This document shows positions 1 to 9,100 of a DNA stretch of 64,000 nt, one piece after another (the first letter of the stretch is position 1; each line of letters starts with the position of its first letter). A model generated the notes under the pieces. The model worked only from the letters and a program-made list of their open reading frames with translations, made no database searches and was not told the DNA's origin. The stretch is from Pseudocitrobacter sp913778145. GTDB taxonomy: Bacteria; Pseudomonadota; Gammaproteobacteria; Enterobacterales; Enterobacteriaceae. Where the stretch lies: positions 124,001-188,000 of the forward strand of contig JALNTX010000002.1 of the NCBI GenBank assembly GCA_035726825.1, given 5' to 3'. Position numbers and translations under genes: made by a program.

Positions 1-1587
1 ACGATCGGTGACGATCTCACCCATTTTTTCTGCATAGAAACGGCGGTTTTCGGTGCGCACATAACCGCGATCCTGAATGGTCGAAATGATCGACGCATAG
101 GTGGAAGGACGGCCAATACCGCGTTTTTCCAGCTCTTTAACCAGTGAGGCTTCGCTAAAGCGCGCAGGCGGCTTGGTGAAGTGCTGAGCAGGCGTCAGTT
201 CAACCAGCGAGAGTTTATCTCCCTGATTAACCATCGGCAGCGTGCGGTCTTCATCGCCTTTACGCAGCGCAGGCATGACTTTCGTCCAACCATCAAAACG
301 CAGGGTACGGCCGCGCGCCTTGAGTTTGAAATCACCGGCCTGCACCGTCAGCGTCGTGGAATCATACTGCGCCGGCGTCATCTGACAGGCGACGAACTGA
401 CGCCAGATCAGCTGATACAGTTTTTGCGCATCGGCTTCCATATCTTTCAGCGATTCGGCCACCACCGAGACATCGGAAGGACGAATCGCTTCGTGCGCTT
501 CCTGAGAATTCTCTTTGCTGGCGTACTGGTTCGGGTTCTTCGGCAAATATTTATCACCAAAGTTTTCGCCGATGTACCCACGTACCATGTTGACTGCGTC
601 CTGGCTCAGGTTGGTAGAGTCGGTACGCATATAAGTGATGTGGCCCGCTTCATATAGACGCTGCGCCATCATCATGGTTTTTTTCACGCCAAAGCCCAAA
701 CGGGTGCTGGCAGCCTGCTGCAACGTAGAGGTAATAAACGGCGCGCCAGGCTTGCTGCTGGTGGGTTTATCTTCACGTTCGAGAACGCTATAGCTCGCTT
801 TCTCCAACAGGCTAACGGCGGCCATCGTTTCATCACGGCTAACCGGACGGAAGGCTTTATCATTCTGATGTGTCACTTCCAGCGGCAACGCATCGCCACC
901 CGGCGTGGTCGTACTGGCAACGACGTCCCAGAACTCTTCCGGCACGAAGGCTTTGATTTCACGCTCGCGCTCTACCACCAGACGCACGGCAACGGATTGC
1001 ACGCGGCCTGCGGACAAACCACGGGCGATTTTTTTCCACAGCAACGGCGACACCATATAGCCCACTACGCGGTCCATAAAGCGGCGCGCCTGCTGCGCAT
1101 TAACACGATCGATATTCAGTTCGCCCGGCTTTTCAAACGCCTGACGAATCGCATTTTTTGTAATTTCGTTGAACACCACGCGGCTATAGCGCGAATCATC
1201 TCCACCAATCACTTCCCGCAGGTGCCATGCAATGGCTTCCCCTTCGCGGTCAAGGTCGGTTGCGAGATAGATGTGGTCGGCTTTTTCCGCCAGTTGTTTA
1301 AGTTCTGAAACTACCTTTTCTTTACCCGGGAGCACTTCGTAGTGCGCTTTCCAGTCATGCCATGGGTCAACGCCCATGCGATTAACCAGCGCGCCACGTT
1401 CATCCTTTTTAGGCTTTTTGGCCGTTTTGGTGGAGGCAGAGTCAGCGCTCTTTTTGGCGGCTGAGCCACTTGTCGGCAAATCGCGGATATGACCGACGCT
1501 GGACTTAACCACGTAGTCATTACCCAGATACTTATTGATCGTTTTGGCTTTTGCCGGGGACTCAACGATAACGAGAGCTTTACCCAT
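1..1587 (-). CDS. topA: DNA topoisomerase I (5' part; C-terminus outside the window)
   Basis: Type IA topoisomerase that relaxes negative supercoils through a 5'-phosphotyrosine intermediate. The reading frame starts MGKALVIVESPAKAKTINKY and runs 529 codons to the window edge. The family is about 865 residues, so the C-terminal zinc-ribbon part lies outside. The Toprim acidic cluster DLDREGEA is visible, and the active-site tyrosine is residue 319 in ITYMRTDST (codon at 631-633). The start at 1587 matches the conserved N-terminus. The gene is divergent from yciN, as in E. coli. Identity is certain; only the missing 3' part cannot be assessed. Confidence 0.97.
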   Translation of the reverse strand, partial: MGKALVIVESPAKAKTINKYLGNDYVVKSSVGHIRDLPTSGSAAKKSADSASTKTAKKPKKDERGALVNRMGVDPWHDWKAHYEVLPGKEKVVSELKQLAEKADHIYLATDLDREGEAIAWHLREVIGGDDSRYSRVVFNEITKNAIRQAFEKPGELNIDRVNAQQARRFMDRVVGYMVSPLLWKKIARGLSAGRVQSVAVRLVVEREREIKAFVPEEFWDVVASTTTPGGDALPLEVTHQNDKAFRPVSRDETMAAVSLLEKASYSVLEREDKPTSSKPGAPFITSTLQQAASTRLGFGVKKTMMMAQRLYEAGHITYMRTDSTNLSQDAVNMVRGYIGENFGDKYLPKNPNQYASKENSQEAHEAIRPSDVSVVAESLKDMEADAQKLYQLIWRQFVACQMTPAQYDSTTLTVQAGDFKLKARGRTLRFDGWTKVMPALRKGDEDRTLPMVNQGDKLSLVELTPAQHFTKPPARFSEASLVKELEKRGIGRPSTYASIISTIQDRGYVRTENRRFYAEKMGEIVTDR

Positions 1588-1758
1588 ATTCACCTTTACC
1601 TAATTTGATTCTTCCAGAATACATCGCACATTGAGTCACCTGTCCACTGGCGACAAGCCTTGTATGTTGCGGCGGTCTCAATGGATATCAACCCTTTAGC
1701 CACCCACTTCACATCCAGAAGCCAGGCGGTTGAGTTCACTGACGTTTTACCGCCAGGT

Positions 1759-1792
1759 GCTATAGCACGAAGAATTTTCGGTCGAATGTCAA
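1759..1792 (-). promoter_or_regulatory. candidate topA promoter
   Basis: Read on the minus strand, an extended -10 (TGC-TATAGC, -10 at 1759-1764) lies about 170 bp upstream of topA. TTCGAC at 1781-1786 is at 16-bp spacing and TTGACA at 1787-1792 at 22 bp. E. coli topA has several supercoiling- and heat-responsive promoters in this interval, so more than one start is likely. The rest of the 407-bp topA-yciN gap shows no credible gene. Confidence 0.4.
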
Positions 1793-1939
1793 GCAAATCT
1801 GTTGCCAGATTGCCGAAAGCGTCACACTGTACCTGATAAAATTCGTTACGCAACTTTATTAGCACGCAATTGTTAAACGCGCCAGAAAGGCAGGTTCAGG
1901 CTTGACCTTAACTATAGCCCTGAAGTTTCAAGGGAGTAT

Positions 1940-1968
1940 TTGCCCCGAGCGCGTGCCCGGCGTAAACT
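1940..1968 (+). promoter_or_regulatory. candidate yciN promoter
   Basis: TTGCCC (1940-1945), a 17-bp spacer and TAAACT (1963-1968) lie 26 bp upstream of the yciN start. Each hexamer matches four of six sigma-70 consensus bases. This is a sequence match only. Confidence 0.4.
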
Positions 1969-1994
1969 AGGGGAAGTTTTTCGAGGAGTAGAAA

Positions 1995-2246
1995 ATGTCT
2001 GGTAATACACAACCCATCGATCGTCAAACTCTGCTTATTGAAGCAAACCGACTCATCCGTGAACATGAAGATACCTTAGCTGGCATCGAAGCCACGGGCG
2101 TAGAACAGCGCAATGGCGTATTGATATTCAGCGGCGAGTATTTTCTGGATGAACAAGGCCTGCCCACGCCGAAAAGCACGGCAGTATTTAACATGTTTAA
2201 ATACCTTGCCCATCAGCTTTCCGAGAAATATCACCTGGTCGACTAA
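1995..2246 (+). CDS. yciN: YciN family protein (DUF2498)
   Basis: Small soluble protein of 83 residues, highly similar to E. coli YciN, whose function is unknown. There is no signal peptide or membrane segment. The start ATG follows a good ribosome site (GAGGAG, 7 nt upstream). It lies divergent to topA and convergent with sohB, the enteric order. It could respond to supercoiling because it shares an upstream region with topA, but that is inference. Confidence 0.92.
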   Translation: MSGNTQPIDRQTLLIEANRLIREHEDTLAGIEATGVEQRNGVLIFSGEYFLDEQGLPTPKSTAVFNMFKYLAHQLSEKYHLVD

Positions 2247-2270
2247 CACACGTTGAGTCAGGCGATCTCA

Positions 2271-2297
2271 CAGCCCGGCAGTGAGCCTACCGGGCTG
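2271..2297. terminator. hairpin between convergent yciN and sohB
   Basis: Eight-base-pair GC-rich stem CAGCCCGG/CCGGGCTG with an 11-nt loop in the 60-bp gap between the convergent genes. Neither side has a strong T run, so termination may be weak or bidirectional. Confidence 0.5.
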
Positions 2298-2306
2298 TCC
2301 TGAGAC

Positions 2307-3353
2307 TTACATCAACGGCTTTTGCCCCCGCTGCCACCAGCGCAGCAGCAGACGATCGGCACTTTCTGCCGCACTGCCGGTGAAACGGTCCATCATTTTC
2401 TTGCGCTGTTTATAACTCACGCTCATCACTTCGCGGTCTTTCATCAGGTTCAGCAGCAGTTCATCGCTGGTACCCACTTCATCAACCAGCCCTTTCTCCT
2501 GCGCCTGCACGCCGTACCAGTGCTCACCGGTCGCCACTGCGTCGATATCAAGTGTTGGCCGCATCTCTTTAACAAAAGACTTAAACAGATGATGAGTTTC
2601 GTTAAGATCTTCGCGGAATTTCTGCCGCCCCTCTTCGGTGTTTTCTCCCAACAGCGTCAGCGTGCGCTTGTACTGACCTGCGGTGTGCAGTTCAATATCA
2701 ATATCTTTATTTTTGAGAAAACGATGCAGGTTCGGAATTTGAGCGACTACGCCAATGGAGCCAAGAATGGCAAACGGCGCCGCCACGATTTTATTCGCCA
2801 CGCAGGCCATCATATAGCCACCGCTGGCCGCCACTTTATCGACCGCGACCGTCAACGGGATCTGCTTATTGCGGATACGTTGCAGCTGAGACGACGCCAG
2901 GCCATAACCGTGCACCACACCGCCAGGGCTTTCCAGACGCACCACCACTTCATCCTGCGGCGTCGCGACCGTCAGCACTGCGGTGACCTCTTCACGCAGC
3001 GAGGCGACCTCATGCGCATCCATACTGCCTTTAAAATCAATCACCCACACGCGCGGCTTGCCTGAAGGCGTTGCGTTGCCCTGTTTAGCCTTTGCTTTTG
3101 CCGCCTTCGCTTCAAGTTTGGCTTTTTTCTTTTGTTCTTTATGCCAGAGTTTTTGCTGCGGGCCGTCGAGCAGCGCCACCGCTAAATCCTCCTGCATCTC
3201 TTTATGTTGCTCGCTTAAGTTGGTAACTCGCAGCTCGCCACGTTGCCGCTTGCGCTGTGACAAATTAATAATAAGTGCTGCGATTACAATGATTGCGACG
3301 ACAACCGTCACGATCTTCGCCAAAAACAGGCCATATTGAAAAAGAATTTCCAC
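2307..3353 (-). CDS. sohB: inner-membrane protease SohB (S49 peptidase)
   Basis: Serine-lysine peptidase of family S49, related to SppA; in E. coli, multicopy sohB suppresses loss of the DegP protease. The protein has 348 residues. It has an N-terminal membrane anchor (about residues 8-30), a lysine/alanine-rich linker (about 70-92) and a single S49 domain. The likely nucleophile is Ser177 in VAASGGYM and the general base Lys229 in GQYKR, spaced as in single-domain S49 enzymes. The active site is expected in the periplasm. It is transcribed divergently from yciK. Start MEILFQYGLF agrees with the family. Confidence 0.95.
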   Translation of the reverse strand: MEILFQYGLFLAKIVTVVVAIIVIAALIINLSQRKRQRGELRVTNLSEQHKEMQEDLAVALLDGPQQKLWHKEQKKKAKLEAKAAKAKAKQGNATPSGKPRVWVIDFKGSMDAHEVASLREEVTAVLTVATPQDEVVVRLESPGGVVHGYGLASSQLQRIRNKQIPLTVAVDKVAASGGYMMACVANKIVAAPFAILGSIGVVAQIPNLHRFLKNKDIDIELHTAGQYKRTLTLLGENTEEGRQKFREDLNETHHLFKSFVKEMRPTLDIDAVATGEHWYGVQAQEKGLVDEVGTSDELLLNLMKDREVMSVSYKQRKKMMDRFTGSAAESADRLLLRWWQRGQKPLM

Positions 3354-3605
3354 GCTTTCACCTTGTACAAATCCACTGAATCTGCGGACCAGTGTACAAC
3401 ACCGTTTCCGCTACGTCTCGACCACGATTAAAGCCTGCGAGGCGCTTTCCGTAATTCAAATTGGCTGATGAAATCATTGCAAATTGTTAATTTTACGTTG
3501 TCTCTCCTGCTGGCTGATTGAAATAGTGACGCGATTAGGGCATAAAGCCCAAAAGCCATGAAAAGAACACAGATTGTGGTAGTGAAAAGCCACAAAGGAG
3601 TCGTC

Positions 3606-4364
3606 GTGCATTACCAACCCAAACGCGATTTGTTGCAAAACCGTATAATCCTGGTGACGGGTGCCAGCGATGGTATTGGTCGTGAAGCTGCCCTTACTTA
3701 CGCCCGTTACGGCGCCAGCGTCATTTTACTGGGCCGCAATGAAGAAAAATTACGCGCCGTCGCGCAAGAAATAGAAAACCAAAACGGCTTGCCCGCACGC
3801 TGGTTTACGCTCGACCTGCTCACCTGCACGCCGCAGACCTGCCAGCAGATAGCCCAGCAAATCAGCATGCACTACCCGCGTCTCGATGGCGTGCTGCACA
3901 ACGCCGGGCTACTCGGTGATGTCGTACCGATGTCTGAACAGAAACCCGACGTCTGGCAACAGGTAATGCAGGTCAACGTCAATGGTACCTTTATGTTGAC
4001 TCAGGCCCTGCTGCCGCTGCTGTTGCAATCGGAGGCCGGCTCACTGGTCTTTACTTCCTCAAGCGTAGGTCGTCAGGGGCGCGCCAATTGGGGGGCCTAT
4101 TCCGTCTCCAAATTCGCCACCGAGGGCATGATGCAGGTGTTGGCCGAGGAGTATCAAAACCGCCTGCGCGTCAACTGCATTAACCCCGGCGGCACGCGTA
4201 CCGGCATGCGCGCCAGCGCATTCCCGACGGAAGATCCGTTAAAACTGAAAACGCCTGCCGATATCATGCCGCTCTATTTGTGGCTGATGGGCGACGATAG
4301 CCGCCGCAAAACGGGCATGACGTTTGATGCTCAGCCAGGCCGTAAACCGGGGATTGCCCAATGA
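3606..4364 (+). CDS. yciK: SDR-family oxidoreductase YciK
   Basis: Short-chain dehydrogenase/reductase of 252 residues; the physiological substrate is not known. The Rossmann motif TGASDGIG is at residues 18-25, NAG follows in the cofactor fold, and the catalytic Tyr165/Lys169 pair sits in YSVSK. The start is a GTG (MHYQPKRD) preceded by AAAGGAG. An upstream in-frame ATG at 3558 would add a non-conserved tail and is less likely. The stop overlaps the btuR start (ATGA), so the two are translationally coupled. Confidence 0.93.
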   Translation: MHYQPKRDLLQNRIILVTGASDGIGREAALTYARYGASVILLGRNEEKLRAVAQEIENQNGLPARWFTLDLLTCTPQTCQQIAQQISMHYPRLDGVLHNAGLLGDVVPMSEQKPDVWQQVMQVNVNGTFMLTQALLPLLLQSEAGSLVFTSSSVGRQGRANWGAYSVSKFATEGMMQVLAEEYQNRLRVNCINPGGTRTGMRASAFPTEDPLKLKTPADIMPLYLWLMGDDSRRKTGMTFDAQPGRKPGIAQ

Positions 4365-4951
4365 GTGATGAACGTTACCGCGAGCGCCAGCAGCGTGTGA
4401 AAGATAAAGTCGATGCGCGTGTCGCCGCCGCCCAGGAAGAGCGCGGCATCGTGATGGTCTTTACCGGCAACGGAAAAGGCAAAACTACCGCCGCCTTTGG
4501 TACAGCAACGCGCGCCGTCGGCCATGGCAAAAAAGTGGGCGTCATTCAGTTTATAAAGGGCACCTGGCCCAATGGTGAGCGCAACTTACTGGAGCCGCAC
4601 GGCGTCGAGTTTCAGGTGATGGCGACCGGCTTTACCTGGAATACGCAGGACCGCGAGAGCGATACGGCCGCCTGTATGGCCGTCTGGCAACACGCAAAAC
4701 GCATGCTGGCCGATGCATCGCTGGACCTGGTTGTGCTTGATGAGCTGACGTATATGGTGGCCTACGACTATCTGCCGCTGGAAGAGGTGCTGAGCGCGTT
4801 ACGCCAGCGCCCGTCGCACCAGTCGGTCATCATTACCGGTCGCGGCTGTCACCGTGATATCACCGAGATGGCCGACACCGTCAGCGAATTGCGCCCGGTG
4901 AAACATGCGTTTGACGCGGGTATCAAAGCACAAATTGGCATCGATTATTAA
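4361..4951 (+). CDS. btuR: cob(I)alamin adenosyltransferase (corrinoid adenosyltransferase)
   Basis: Transfers the adenosyl group of ATP to cob(I)alamin or other corrinoids, in salvage and de novo synthesis of adenosylcobalamin. It has 196 residues. The CobA/BtuR P-loop GNGKGKTT is at residues 36-43, and the family motif VLDELTYM follows. The ATG overlaps the TGA of yciK by four bases. It is followed by a strong bidirectional terminator. Also called cobA or cobO. Confidence 0.95.
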   Translation: MSDERYRERQQRVKDKVDARVAAAQEERGIVMVFTGNGKGKTTAAFGTATRAVGHGKKVGVIQFIKGTWPNGERNLLEPHGVEFQVMATGFTWNTQDRESDTAACMAVWQHAKRMLADASLDLVVLDELTYMVAYDYLPLEEVLSALRQRPSHQSVIITGRGCHRDITEMADTVSELRPVKHAFDAGIKAQIGIDY

Positions 4952-4958
4952 ACGAAGA

Positions 4959-4988
4959 AATGCCGGAAAGTTTCGCCTTTCCGGCATT
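4959..4988. terminator. bidirectional terminator between btuR and the siderophore receptor gene
   Basis: Perfect inverted repeat TGCCGGAAAG/CTTTCCGGCA (4961-4970 and 4977-4986) with flanking AA/TT pairs and a 6-nt loop. It sits in the 42-bp gap between two convergent genes. Confidence 0.75.
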
Positions 4989-4993
4989 ACGGC

Positions 4994-7186
4994 TTAGAAC
5001 GAGACGGTTACGCCTGCGTAGTACGCACGGCCTGGTTCGTTGTAGGTGGATGCGCCATCGTTTTCGCGATAAACCCGTTTATCAAACAGGTTGTTAATAC
5101 CGGCATTGGCACGCAGGTTTTTGGTGATGTCGTAATTGACGTTCAGGCCAAAAATGGAATAAGGGCTGATTTCACGGTTCGACATCTCGCCCGCCTCGTT
5201 GCGGATTTCCGCATTCTGGCGTGGCTTCTGACGGCCATACTGCGTCCAGCTTAGCGTGGTGTCCAGTTTGTCGGTGATCTGCCAGTCGAGCTGTGAGTTA
5301 ATGGTAAATTCCGGAATAACCGAAAGTGGGTTACCGGTTTTTTTGCTCTCAGAGCGGAACATATAAGTCGCATTGGTGCGCCATTCAAGCACATCACGCA
5401 GCACAGGAATGGTCAGGTTGCCTTCCAGACCTTCAACGATCGCTTTACCACCGTTTTCCCAACGCAGGATATTGGCGCCATTTGAGGCGTAACCTACTAC
5501 GTCGTCTCCGGCCACGATTTTGTTTTTATAATCGTTGCGGAACCAGGTCACCCCTGCCGCGTAACCGTTGTCATGGAACTCAATCCCGACTTCTTTGTTG
5601 ACGCTGATTTCCGGGTCGAGGTCTTCGTTACCCAGCAGGAAACAGCTGCCGGAGCTCACGCTTACCGGGCAGCCGTTACCACGCGTTGAGAGCAGATAGC
5701 CTTCGGTCGACTGGTACAGGTTTGGCGCTTTAAACGCCCGCGCAATGCCCGCTTTCAGGGTGAACATATCGCCTAACCCCTGCGAAATGTTCAGGCTCGG
5801 GCTCCAGTTCGCGCCGAAAGTATCGTGATAGTCGAAACGCAGCCCTGGTAATACCTGAGTACTGTCCGTCGCGGCAATGTTATCTTCAAAATAGAGGGAG
5901 CTAATGGTTGAGCTATTTTTGCTGCTACGATCGCTGGCGCTGCCGGAGACATTACCCACCGTTACGCCCGTGCTATCTGTCGCCGTCATCGAGGCAGGAT
6001 CGTTCAGTTCATCACGGTTCCACTCCGCGCCCAGCGTGACGGTTTGATCCACCAACAGTTGGAGCGGGAAGTTCACTTCGCCACCGGCACGATAGCTTTC
6101 GAGACGGCTGGTTGAATAATCATCACTGTTGATCATCCCTTCCACTTTACCGGTGGAACCTTCATCCAGTCGCGTATTATTGGTTTTTTCGTAGTTGAAG
6201 TTGAGCTTAGATGTGCCCCAGTCCCAGATACCGTTGTAGGTGATGCCGTAGTTTTGGCGATACATGCGATTGGTTTCATCGCCATATAGCGTCTTAATTA
6301 ACCCACCAGGACTGACGTTGCTGTTGCTGTATTGAGTATCGCCCGCGTAGATATTGCCCTGGCGACTATAGCCATAATTGAAGTCGACAATCTGCAGCGG
6401 GGTGATTTTCCACGACACGACCGCGTTAATATCTTTATTGCGTACGCCTTCACGCCCCGCAGCGGCGGAACCGTTCTGAGCAGTGTTGATATCATAAGCA
6501 TCAGCGTCTGTTTTGTTCAGGTTGCCGTACAAGCGCATGGTGAGCGCATCACCGGCCAGCGGGCCGCTCAGATTGAAGTTAGCGCGTTTGGTCGCCCCTT
6601 CTTTGCTGTCTTCCGGCTGGTTGGTAAACAGAGAGAGCGAGCCGTGCCAGTCGTTGGTTGGACGTTTGGTAATGATATTCACCACCCCGCCCGCCGCACC
6701 GGAGCCGTAGCGCGCTGCCGCCGGGCCACGAATCACTTCGATGCGCTCGACCATTTCCGCAGGAACCCAGTTGGTGTCACCGCGCGTATCACGCTCTCCG
6801 CGCCAACTGTAACGAACAGAGTTACGCGATGTCACCGGCACGCCATCAACCATAATCAGGGTATTTTCCGGCCCCATGCCACGGATATCGATCTGGCGGT
6901 TGTTGCCACGACTGCCGCTGGCGCTGTTGCCTGTCAGGTTAACGCCGGGCATTTTGCGAATGATGTCGGAGAGGTCATTCACCGGCGGGCTTTTCTGGAT
7001 ATCTTCAGCGGTGATGGTCGAAACGCCTGGCTGCTGTTTCAGCTCCTGCTCGGCGGTAACAATCATGGTTTCGTTATCGGCGAGCGGTTCTGTCGGGTCT
7101 TCATTGGCGGCCCATGCGCTGGTGCTCAGTAAGCTGGCCAAAAAGAGTGCAATCGGTTTTTTTCGTGTTGTTACAGAAGTTAACAT
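4994..7186 (-). CDS. TonB-dependent catecholate siderophore receptor, IroN/FepA-like
   Basis: Outer-membrane ferric-siderophore transporter of about 730 residues. The signal peptide ends near AWA (residues 24-26). A TonB box ETMIVTA is at 39-45. The plug domain contains DIRGMGPENTLIMVDGVPV and is followed by a 22-strand-type barrel ending in the C-terminal phenylalanine (GVTVSF). The sequence recalls IroN (salmochelin/enterobactin receptor) more than FepA, for example in NDLSDIIRKMPGVNLTGNSASG. Start 7186 is preferred because it gives a standard signal peptide; an in-frame ATG at 7204 lacks a ribosome site. A Fur-like box lies upstream. No siderophore biosynthesis or export genes are adjacent, so it probably takes up a siderophore made elsewhere or by other bacteria. 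E. coli K-12 has no gene at this position. Confidence 0.88.
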   Translation of the reverse strand: MLTSVTTRKKPIALFLASLLSTSAWAANEDPTEPLADNETMIVTAEQELKQQPGVSTITAEDIQKSPPVNDLSDIIRKMPGVNLTGNSASGSRGNNRQIDIRGMGPENTLIMVDGVPVTSRNSVRYSWRGERDTRGDTNWVPAEMVERIEVIRGPAAARYGSGAAGGVVNIITKRPTNDWHGSLSLFTNQPEDSKEGATKRANFNLSGPLAGDALTMRLYGNLNKTDADAYDINTAQNGSAAAGREGVRNKDINAVVSWKITPLQIVDFNYGYSRQGNIYAGDTQYSNSNVSPGGLIKTLYGDETNRMYRQNYGITYNGIWDWGTSKLNFNYEKTNNTRLDEGSTGKVEGMINSDDYSTSRLESYRAGGEVNFPLQLLVDQTVTLGAEWNRDELNDPASMTATDSTGVTVGNVSGSASDRSSKNSSTISSLYFEDNIAATDSTQVLPGLRFDYHDTFGANWSPSLNISQGLGDMFTLKAGIARAFKAPNLYQSTEGYLLSTRGNGCPVSVSSGSCFLLGNEDLDPEISVNKEVGIEFHDNGYAAGVTWFRNDYKNKIVAGDDVVGYASNGANILRWENGGKAIVEGLEGNLTIPVLRDVLEWRTNATYMFRSESKKTGNPLSVIPEFTINSQLDWQITDKLDTTLSWTQYGRQKPRQNAEIRNEAGEMSNREISPYSIFGLNVNYDITKNLRANAGINNLFDKRVYRENDGASTYNEPGRAYYAGVTVSF

Positions 7187-7228
7187 TCCTTCATTCCCTG
7201 TCATGAATCACAAAATTCAAGTGCGCAT

Positions 7229-7247
7229 ACTAATGATAATTATTCGC
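7229..7247 (-). promoter_or_regulatory. Fur box upstream of the siderophore receptor
   Basis: The 19-bp window centred on AATGATAATTATT matches 14 of 19 positions of the Fur consensus on the plus strand and 13 of 19 on the minus strand. It lies 43-61 bp upstream of the receptor start, within the likely promoter. This supports iron repression of the receptor. Confidence 0.7.
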
Positions 7248-7347
7248 ATTTCACATATGATTCATGGAATCTCCTTCACATCTCCTTTTTTGGCTATAAA
7301 ACAATCAATTCGATAGATTTTGTGAAGACGTAAGGTAGGCATAAAAA

Positions 7348-7379
7348 AAGCCGGGCAAACATTGCTGTTTGCCCGGCTT
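7348..7379 (-). terminator. rho-independent terminator of rluB
   Basis: Thirteen-base-pair perfect stem AAGCCGGGCAAAC/GTTTGCCCGGCTT with a 6-nt loop, followed on the minus strand by a run of T residues. It begins 17 bp downstream of the rluB stop. Confidence 0.9.
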
Positions 7380-7396
7380 AATCGTCAGGAGGTTGA

Positions 7397-8281
7397 TTAA
7401 CCGTTGCTGCGGCTTCCCCCGCCACGACGCGGGTTACTGACCTGGCTGTGACGTTTTACCGCACGGCGAATCTGATTTGCTTTCATACGACGTCTGTCTT
7501 TCTCAACCGCCACTTTTGATGCGGTTTCAGGTGGCAATTCAACCAGCTCACGCAGGTAGTTGGTCTGCGCAAGATCCAGTTCGGTATACCCGCCGCGCGG
7601 CAGCCCTTTTGGCAGCGGAATATCGCCGTAGCGAACGCGGATAAGGCGGCTAACCTGCACGCCCACGGCTTCCCACAGACGGCGCACTTCGCGGTTACGG
7701 CCTTCTGTCAGGGTCACGTTGTACCACTGGTTAATGCCTTCCCCACCGGTGAATTTGATGGTTTTAAACGCCGCCGGGCCATCTTCAAGCTGTACGCCGC
7801 GTGAAAGCTCGCGCACTTTGTTGTCATCGATTTGGCCGAACACGCGCACGGCGTATTCACGCTCAACTTCGCGGCTTGGGTGCATCAGGCGGTTTGCCAG
7901 CTCACCGTCGGTAGTGAACAGCAGCAGGCCGCAGGTGTTGACGTCAAGACGACCGACGGCAATCCAGCGCGCGCCGCGCAGTTTTGGCAGACGATCGAAT
8001 ACGGTTGGACGACCTTCAGGGTCGTTTCGCGTACAGAGTTCACCTTCCGGCTTGTAGTAAGCCAGAACGCGACAAATTTGTTCGACGGATTCTTTAACGG
8101 AAATCAGGTGACCATCAATACGAATTTTGAGGCCAGGGATTACTTCAACGCGATCGCCGAGTTTCGCGATTTTGCCGTCGACGCTCACGCGCCCCGCTTC
8201 AATAATCGCTTCAATTTCACGACGGGAGCCGTGGCCAGCACGCGCCAGCACTTTTTGCAGTTTTTCGCTTTTATCGCTCAT
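7397..8281 (-). CDS. rluB: 23S rRNA pseudouridine(2605) synthase
   Basis: Converts U2605 of 23S rRNA to pseudouridine. The protein has 294 residues: an N-terminal S4 RNA-binding domain (about 7-60), then the RsuA/RluB catalytic domain with GRLDVNTCGLLL, Asp113 being the expected nucleophile. A basic C-terminal tail (about 265-294) follows. Start 8281 has AAGGA 6 nt upstream; an upstream ATG at 8308 does not match the family. In E. coli, yciQ separates rluB from yciO; here the 198-bp gap has no gene. Confidence 0.95.
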   Translation of the reverse strand: MSDKSEKLQKVLARAGHGSRREIEAIIEAGRVSVDGKIAKLGDRVEVIPGLKIRIDGHLISVKESVEQICRVLAYYKPEGELCTRNDPEGRPTVFDRLPKLRGARWIAVGRLDVNTCGLLLFTTDGELANRLMHPSREVEREYAVRVFGQIDDNKVRELSRGVQLEDGPAAFKTIKFTGGEGINQWYNVTLTEGRNREVRRLWEAVGVQVSRLIRVRYGDIPLPKGLPRGGYTELDLAQTNYLRELVELPPETASKVAVEKDRRRMKANQIRRAVKRHSQVSNPRRGGGSRSNG

Positions 8282-8391
8282 AGAGCTTCCTTCAGGTGTC
8301 GCCTTCACAGGCGTCTGGGTATACTTTCAACAACAATACGTTGAGTTCAGAAGAACCCTAACGCATTGAAAGGTATCTTTTACACGTAAAA

Positions 8392-8410
8392 TGGCGCACC
8401 ACGTGCGCCA
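8392..8410 (-). terminator. terminator downstream of yciO
   Basis: Stem TGGCGCAC/GTGCGCCA with a 3-nt loop. It is followed on the minus strand by TTTTAC and lies 70-88 bp beyond the yciO stop. The T run is short. Confidence 0.6.
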
Positions 8411-8479
8411 TAACAATAATTCGTGGCCGCGTATCTTACATGAATTTCTGATGAAAAGATTCATCTGGTTTATTCACGT

Positions 8480-9100
8480 TTACAGGAACGGCTTCACATC
8501 GCCCACGCCTTCACGCAGCACTACCGGCGTATCGTCTGTTAAATCAATGACCGTCGTCGGCTGCTGTCCCAGATAGCCACCATGAATAATCAGATCGACC
8601 ACTTTTTCCAGGCGATCTTTAATCTCTTCCGGATCGGATTCGGTGAATTCGCTACCCGGCAGCATCAATGACGTTGAGAGCATCGGCTCGCCTAATGCTT
8701 CAAGCAGCGCCTGCGCGATGGGGTTAGACGGCACGCGCATGCCGATGGTTTTACGCTTTTCCTGCAGCAGACGGCGCGGCACCTCTTTCGTTCCTTTCAG
8801 AATGAAAGTGTAGTTGCCCGGCGTGTTGTTTTTCATCAGGCGAAACGCCACGTTATCGACATAAGAATAGGTCGACAGTTCGGACAGGTCGCGGCACATC
8901 AGCGTGAAGTTGTGACCATCCGGCAGATGACGAATACGACAGATACGCTCCATCGCGCCTTTATCTTCAATTTTGCAGCCCAGCGCATAGCCGGAATCGG
9001 TTGGGTAAACAATCACCCCACCTTTGCGTACGATCTCAACCGCCTGGTTAATCAGACGCGCCTGCGGGTTATCCGGGTGGATGTAAAAAAACTGACTCAT
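8480..9100 (-). CDS. yciO: YciO, TsaC/YrdC-like Sua5 fold protein
   Basis: Member of the YrdC/Sua5/TsaC family, which binds RNA and ATP and in TsaC makes threonylcarbamoyl-AMP for tRNA t6A. YciO is a paralogue with an unsettled role. It has 206 residues, with conserved segments GGVIVYPTDSGYALGC near the N-terminus and the KR-T-G-MRVPS and LSTSLMLPG regions. The start overlaps the rnm stop (ATGA), so it is the second gene of an rnm-yciO pair. Confidence 0.93.
   Translation of the reverse strand: MSQFFYIHPDNPQARLINQAVEIVRKGGVIVYPTDSGYALGCKIEDKGAMERICRIRHLPDGHNFTLMCRDLSELSTYSYVDNVAFRLMKNNTPGNYTFILKGTKEVPRRLLQEKRKTIGMRVPSNPIAQALLEALGEPMLSTSLMLPGSEFTESDPEEIKDRLEKVVDLIIHGGYLGQQPTTVIDLTDDTPVVLREGVGDVKPFL

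Noticed and set aside
1596..1865. 89-residue minus-strand ORF upstream of topA
   Set aside because: It covers the topA promoter region and has no recognisable family.
6332..7132. 266-residue ORF opposite the siderophore receptor
   Set aside because: Antisense shadow of a clear TonB-dependent receptor.
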